This document shows, piece after piece, positions 32,855 to 35,823 of a DNA stretch of 35,823 nucleotides. The notes under the pieces were generated by a model. The model worked only from the letters and a program-made list of their open reading frames with translations. It ran no database searches and was not told the origin of the DNA. The stretch's first letter is position 1; the number at the start of each line of letters is the position of its first letter. The stretch is from an uncultured bacterium (GTDB lineage Bacteria > Bacteroidota > Bacteroidia > Sphingobacteriales > Sphingobacteriaceae): NCBI GenBank assembly GCA_903838995.1, contig CAIMAP010000202.1, positions 1 to 35,823 of the forward strand, in the 5' to 3' direction. Made by a program: the position numbers and the translations under genes.

Positions 32855-34027
32855 TTATTGATTTCTTTTAGTAGGCTCCCAAATACTTGATTTTATTCCT
32901 TTCTTGAAAATAAAAAAGCCTTTCAGTAAAGCCAAATTCATTAAATAAAAATGTGATGCAAATCTAAGCAATTTTAGATGTATGCCAATTTTTTTAAATA
33001 ACCAATCGATGATTGGACTGAGGGATAAGCCCAATTGCAAATATACTACTAGAAGAAAAGCATCATGGCTGAGGCTCAATAGGTAGCTAGTATTAAATGC
33101 CATAATCAGCAAAAAAGGACCCATCCAGCGAATTACTTTATGCGACCAGAAACAAAATCCTATACTGCTAAAAGGATTTTTCAGAAGGCTTGCAAAGTGA
33201 AACAAATTCTGAAAATTACCTGTTGCTATTCTCACCTTTCGCCTAAACTCTTCCGAAACTTTATTAGATACATCTTCGATACAAACTGCTTCTAAAGCTA
33301 CTATTGCCTTTTTGCCTTGCTTGAGCACATTCATGGAAAGGTAAAAATCGTCTACAATAAAATATTTTGGCACGATAGTATAGTTTGCTGCTCTTAAAGA
33401 GTAGCAACCGCCAAATGCGCCTATCATAGTGCCCCAGCAAATTCCCTCTTGGTATTTAATTTTATTCTCTCTAGTTAAATATGATTTTTCTTGATGAGCA
33501 ATGCCATCAATTTTTACAACCGGATTAAGAATGTTTCCAGCCACCAAAGCGATCTCCTTATTTTTATAATGTTTGAGCATTTCAAAAATAGTTTGTTTTA
33601 AAAAAAACACATTCGCATCGGTTAAAATAAATACATCGGCTTTGGCCAAAGTTGCTAAATGATTGATGATAGCCGTTTTTCCTGTTCTATTTTTAAATTC
33701 AATTAAATGAACTGCATGCGTGTCTACATAACGCTGAACGATAGGATTTGTTTGGTCTGTGCAGGCATCTGTTCCTATATAAACTTGTATTTTTTCAATG
33801 GGATAATCGGTCAAGAAAATGGATTTTATTTTTTCTTCAATTACCGTCTCTTCGTTGTAGGCAGCAATAAGAATGGCCACCGTAGGAAGTTCGAGGTCAT
33901 TTAACGCATAAGTGATTTCGTTTTGTTTTTTATTTTTAGCAAACCACGATAATAGCAATGGAAATAACACATAGCTGTGAAACAACAAGGCAATACATAA
34001 GCAAAATAAAAAAGTGTAGATTCCCAA
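32855..34027 (-). CDS. Membrane-bound family 2 glycosyltransferase
   Basis: A 390-residue GT-A enzyme tied to the inner membrane. It has an N-terminal helix (about 4-28) and a catalytic domain with [11 protein letters not shown], the acid motif GTDACTD, DANVFF as the DxD-like site, and [11 protein letters not shown] as probable base region. [14 protein letters not shown] occupies the place of the QxxRW-type acceptor motif of processive enzymes. Two or three hydrophobic helices close the chain ([35 protein letters not shown]). It resembles BcsA/NodC-type or polysaccharide synthases, but the sugar cannot be named. It directly follows the GT4 gene (no gap) and precedes ribBA by one base. Confidence 0.88.
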   Translation of the reverse strand: MGIYTFLFCLCIALLFHSYVLFPLLLSWFAKNKKQNEITYALNDLELPTVAILIAAYNEETVIEEKIKSIFLTDYPIEKIQVYIGTDACTDQTNPIVQRYVDTHAVHLIEFKNRTGKTAIINHLATLAKADVFILTDANVFFLKQTIFEMLKHYKNKEIALVAGNILNPVVKIDGIAHQEKSYLTRENKIKYQEGICWGTMIGAFGGCYSLRAANYTIVPKYFIVDDFYLSMNVLKQGKKAIVALEAVCIEDVSNKVSEEFRRKVRIATGNFQNLFHFASLLKNPFSSIGFCFWSHKVIRWMGPFLLIMAFNTSYLLSLSHDAFLLVVYLQLGLSLSPIIDWLFKKIGIHLKLLRFASHFYLMNLALLKGFFIFKKGIKSSIWEPTKRNQ

Positions 34028-35245
34028 TTATTTAATGGTTAAATAAAAATCAATATATTTTTGCGTAATGGCTTTGTTTTCGTATTGGCTACCCACCAAT
34101 TCAAATGCAGCAGCAGCAATACTTTCACGAAAATCGTTATTTTGCAAACAATTGGTAATTGCAGCAATCCACTCAGCAGGCGTATCGGCAATCACTATGT
34201 TTTTATTTGGCGTATAGCTAATTCCCTCTGCACCAATGGTAGAACTAATAATGCATTTTTTGGCTGCCATTCCTTCAATAATTTTTACGCGCATTCCGCC
34301 GCCAGAAAGCAGCGGCACCAACATAATTTGGTGCGACTTTTTAAAAGCAATGGCGTCTTCAACAAAACCATGAATAAAAACATTTTTAAGCTGAAGCTTT
34401 AAAACCCAATCGGGTGTTGACTTTCCGGCTATGTGCAATGTTATTTCGGGATGCTTTAGTAATAATTCATTCCACACATTTTCTAAAAACCATTTCAAAC
34501 CTTCTACATTTGGCGCCCAATCTAAAGCACTGATGCTAAAAATGGTATTTGGCTTTTCTGTAAATAAATCAGCTTGTAAATATTTATCTAAAATTACCCC
34601 AGCAGGAATAACCTTAATAGGCTTTGTTATGCCCATATCCAACAGACGCTGCTTATCTTCTTCGGTAATAGCTGCAATGCCGCTAGCCATGTTGTAATAC
34701 TTGTTTTCAAAAGCTTTCAGCCTTTTACTTAAATGATTATAAAACCATTTTTTCAATGGATTTTTTGTGTTAACAGCCAGTCGCTCCCAAATAATATATT
34801 CAATATTATGCGCCCTTATAATCACAGGCCTATTCGAATGCTGTTGAATAACTTCAATATATTTTGCAACAAAAGCGCCTTCTACTTGAATAAAATCGTA
34901 GGTGTTTGCTTGCAATAATTCGATTAGTTTTTGGGAAACATTATTGCTATAAAATCGCTCCACATTATATGGAATTGTTTTGAAAATTAAATTGATTAAT
35001 AATTTAACTGGCGAAATACGGGTATCTACAAAAACATCTATTTGATTGGCGTATTCGACCATTGCGCCTTTTGGTTGTGCATGCTTAGGCGTATTGATGG
35101 CTAATAAGTCTATGATTGCGCCGTTCTCTTTTAAACCTTTAGTAATGGCATAAATACCCATTGCGCCCCCATCTGTTGGTGGAAATGGGACCCGATATGT
35201 TAACTGTAAAACTCTCAATTTATTTGATACTCGCTTTGATTGCAT
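34028..35245 (-). CDS. Family 4 glycosyltransferase
   Basis: A 405-residue GT-B enzyme. The N-terminal domain has LQLTYRVPFPPTDGGAMGIY, the usual acceptor-side loop with glycines. The C-terminal domain has VIPAGVILDKY, then IFSISALDWAPNVEGLKWFL and LHIAGKSTPDW. The nucleotide-sugar site is the segment LVPLLSGGGMRVKIIEGMAA followed by KKCIISSTIGAEGI, where the family's E-x7-E is represented by the GGGMRVKIIEGMA block. No signal or membrane helix is seen, so it is cytosolic or peripheral. The ATG at 35245 overlaps the upstream GT9 gene by 26 bases; the next in-frame ATG would cut into the first domain. The function is transfer of a sugar to a surface glycan; which sugar is unknown. Confidence 0.88.
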   Translation of the reverse strand: MQSKRVSNKLRVLQLTYRVPFPPTDGGAMGIYAITKGLKENGAIIDLLAINTPKHAQPKGAMVEYANQIDVFVDTRISPVKLLINLIFKTIPYNVERFYSNNVSQKLIELLQANTYDFIQVEGAFVAKYIEVIQQHSNRPVIIRAHNIEYIIWERLAVNTKNPLKKWFYNHLSKRLKAFENKYYNMASGIAAITEEDKQRLLDMGITKPIKVIPAGVILDKYLQADLFTEKPNTIFSISALDWAPNVEGLKWFLENVWNELLLKHPEITLHIAGKSTPDWVLKLQLKNVFIHGFVEDAIAFKKSHQIMLVPLLSGGGMRVKIIEGMAAKKCIISSTIGAEGISYTPNKNIVIADTPAEWIAAITNCLQNNDFRESIAAAAFELVGSQYENKAITQKYIDFYLTIK

Positions 35246-35823
35246 CCAGTACCGATGCCGCTGATAAATCTTTCATACAAGACTCCCCATTTTTACAAGC
35301 ACCTTGAAAATAACATTCACAATTTTTGGACGGACTTACAATTTGACCGCGTTGATACAATTCAAATTCGTATGGATTGAAAATATTATTCATCAATACC
35401 ATTTGTTTTTGCAAAGCCACTGCAATGTGCATGGCCATGGTTACTTGCGTTACAATCAAATCCATTTGATACATCAAGTTGATGAATTTTGGCAAAGAAT
35501 GATAACCTAAATAGCTTGCGCCGGTTGCTTTTGCAAGCTTCGTATTTTTTTCGTGCTCTTGTTCACCGCCTAACAATACTGGCTCAAAACCTGCTTCTTG
35601 TAAAAGTTGAATCAATTGTATCCAATGGGTTTCAGGCCAAAGTCTGGTGGTCCAACGATCACCGCAACCGGTGTTTAAACCAATTAATTTTTTATTCGAA
35701 GGTAATTCCCATACAAAACCTTTGTCTTGATGGTTATCAAAAAGATATTCTTCTCCATTAAATTCCCAGCCAGCCATCTCAAAAATTTCTTTTACATAAG
35801 ATTTTTGATTCTGCTTACTGATA
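35220..35823 (-). CDS. Family 9 glycosyltransferase (heptosyltransferase-like), 5' end outside window
   Basis: The minus-strand frame is open to the window edge, so at least 200 residues of the C-terminal part are present. The donor-binding domain shows KLIGLNTGCGDRWTTRLWPE, then HWIQLIQLLQEAGFEPVLLG and the DLIVTQVTMAMHIAVALQKQ segment. That last segment stands where heptosyltransferases usually have a T-x-D/S-x-G-P-M-H motif, so the site is changed. The cysteine-rich tail (CECYFQGACKNGESC) is seen in many GT9 proteins. It begins the visible part of a surface-glycan cluster with GT4 and GT2. It overlaps GT4 by 26 bases. Heptose or another LPS sugar is likely but unproven. An internal ATG at 35777 is not the real start, since homologous sequence continues upstream of it. 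Confidence 0.85.
   Translation of the reverse strand, partial: ISKQNQKSYVKEIFEMAGWEFNGEEYLFDNHQDKGFVWELPSNKKLIGLNTGCGDRWTTRLWPETHWIQLIQLLQEAGFEPVLLGGEQEHEKNTKLAKATGASYLGYHSLPKFINLMYQMDLIVTQVTMAMHIAVALQKQMVLMNNIFNPYEFELYQRGQIVSPSKNCECYFQGACKNGESCMKDLSAASVLDAIKASIK

Noticed and set aside
32561-32890. 109-codon plus-strand frame across the ribBA start
   Set aside because: Lies opposite the conserved DHBP synthase domain and the GT2-ribBA junction; no independent support.
34061-34402. 113-codon plus-strand frame inside the GT4 gene
   Set aside because: Shadow of a gene with clear glycosyltransferase motifs; the translated composition is irregular.

Overview
The window is a dense, AT-rich stretch of chromosome from a member of the Bacteroidota, probably aerobic and near the Chitinophagales/Sphingobacteriales (the order-level guess is an inference). 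The signs are TANNTTTG-type -7 promoter elements before several genes, few Shine-Dalgarno sequences, a secreted protein ending in a type IX secretion (T9SS) sorting domain, a DUF3098 gene, a 1.4-kaa TamB paired with tsaD, and Bacteroidota-style insertions in LeuRS. I see no tRNA, rRNA, CRISPR array, insertion sequence or prophage. Most of it is conserved housekeeping sequence.

Layout. 1-165 is the tail of an unidentified gene. 228-2561 is a two-gene tyrosine/homogentisate catabolic operon (hmgA, hppD) closed by a strong terminator. 2657-4826 holds purN and purH, each with its own -7 element. 4912-10420 is the elongasome operon mreB-mreC-mreD-mrdA-rodA. leuS (minus) meets rodA stop to stop. 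13294-16853 is ftsX, a DUF3098 gene, uppP, truB and ribF, whose end overlaps the end of uvrA (minus). 19893-20822 holds an ECF-type sigma factor with an unusual leader, then a 72-residue protein that could be its partner. nth and recA follow. 23200-26196 encodes a large secreted modular endonuclease I, separated by a perfect palindromic terminator from tsaD (minus). tamB diverges from tsaD and apparently lacks any standard start codon in front of its membrane anchor. The right end is a minus-strand run GT9 - GT4 - GT2 - ribBA, a surface-polysaccharide cluster with a riboflavin gene at its end.

How the genes work together. MreBCD, PBP2 and RodA build the lateral wall, UppP recycles its lipid carrier, and FtsX acts in division-related wall remodelling. 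TruB and TsaD modify tRNA, and LeuRS charges it. RibBA and RibF are the first and last steps of flavin synthesis but lie 15 kb apart. UvrA, Nth and RecA are DNA repair proteins. TamB and the three glycosyltransferases serve the outer membrane and cell surface.

Best candidates for a second look: the apparent ATT start of tamB, the sigma factor with two strong ribosome-binding-like sequences and a possible zinc-less anti-sigma partner, and three convergent gene pairs whose stop codons touch, overlap or lie 1 bp apart. I did not find a clearly new multi-gene system. Six start sites or gene edges were reassigned or extended from the raw reading frames: partial tail 1-165, mreD 6793, uvrA 19661, recA 21873, tamB 27294 and the open GT9 end at 35823.
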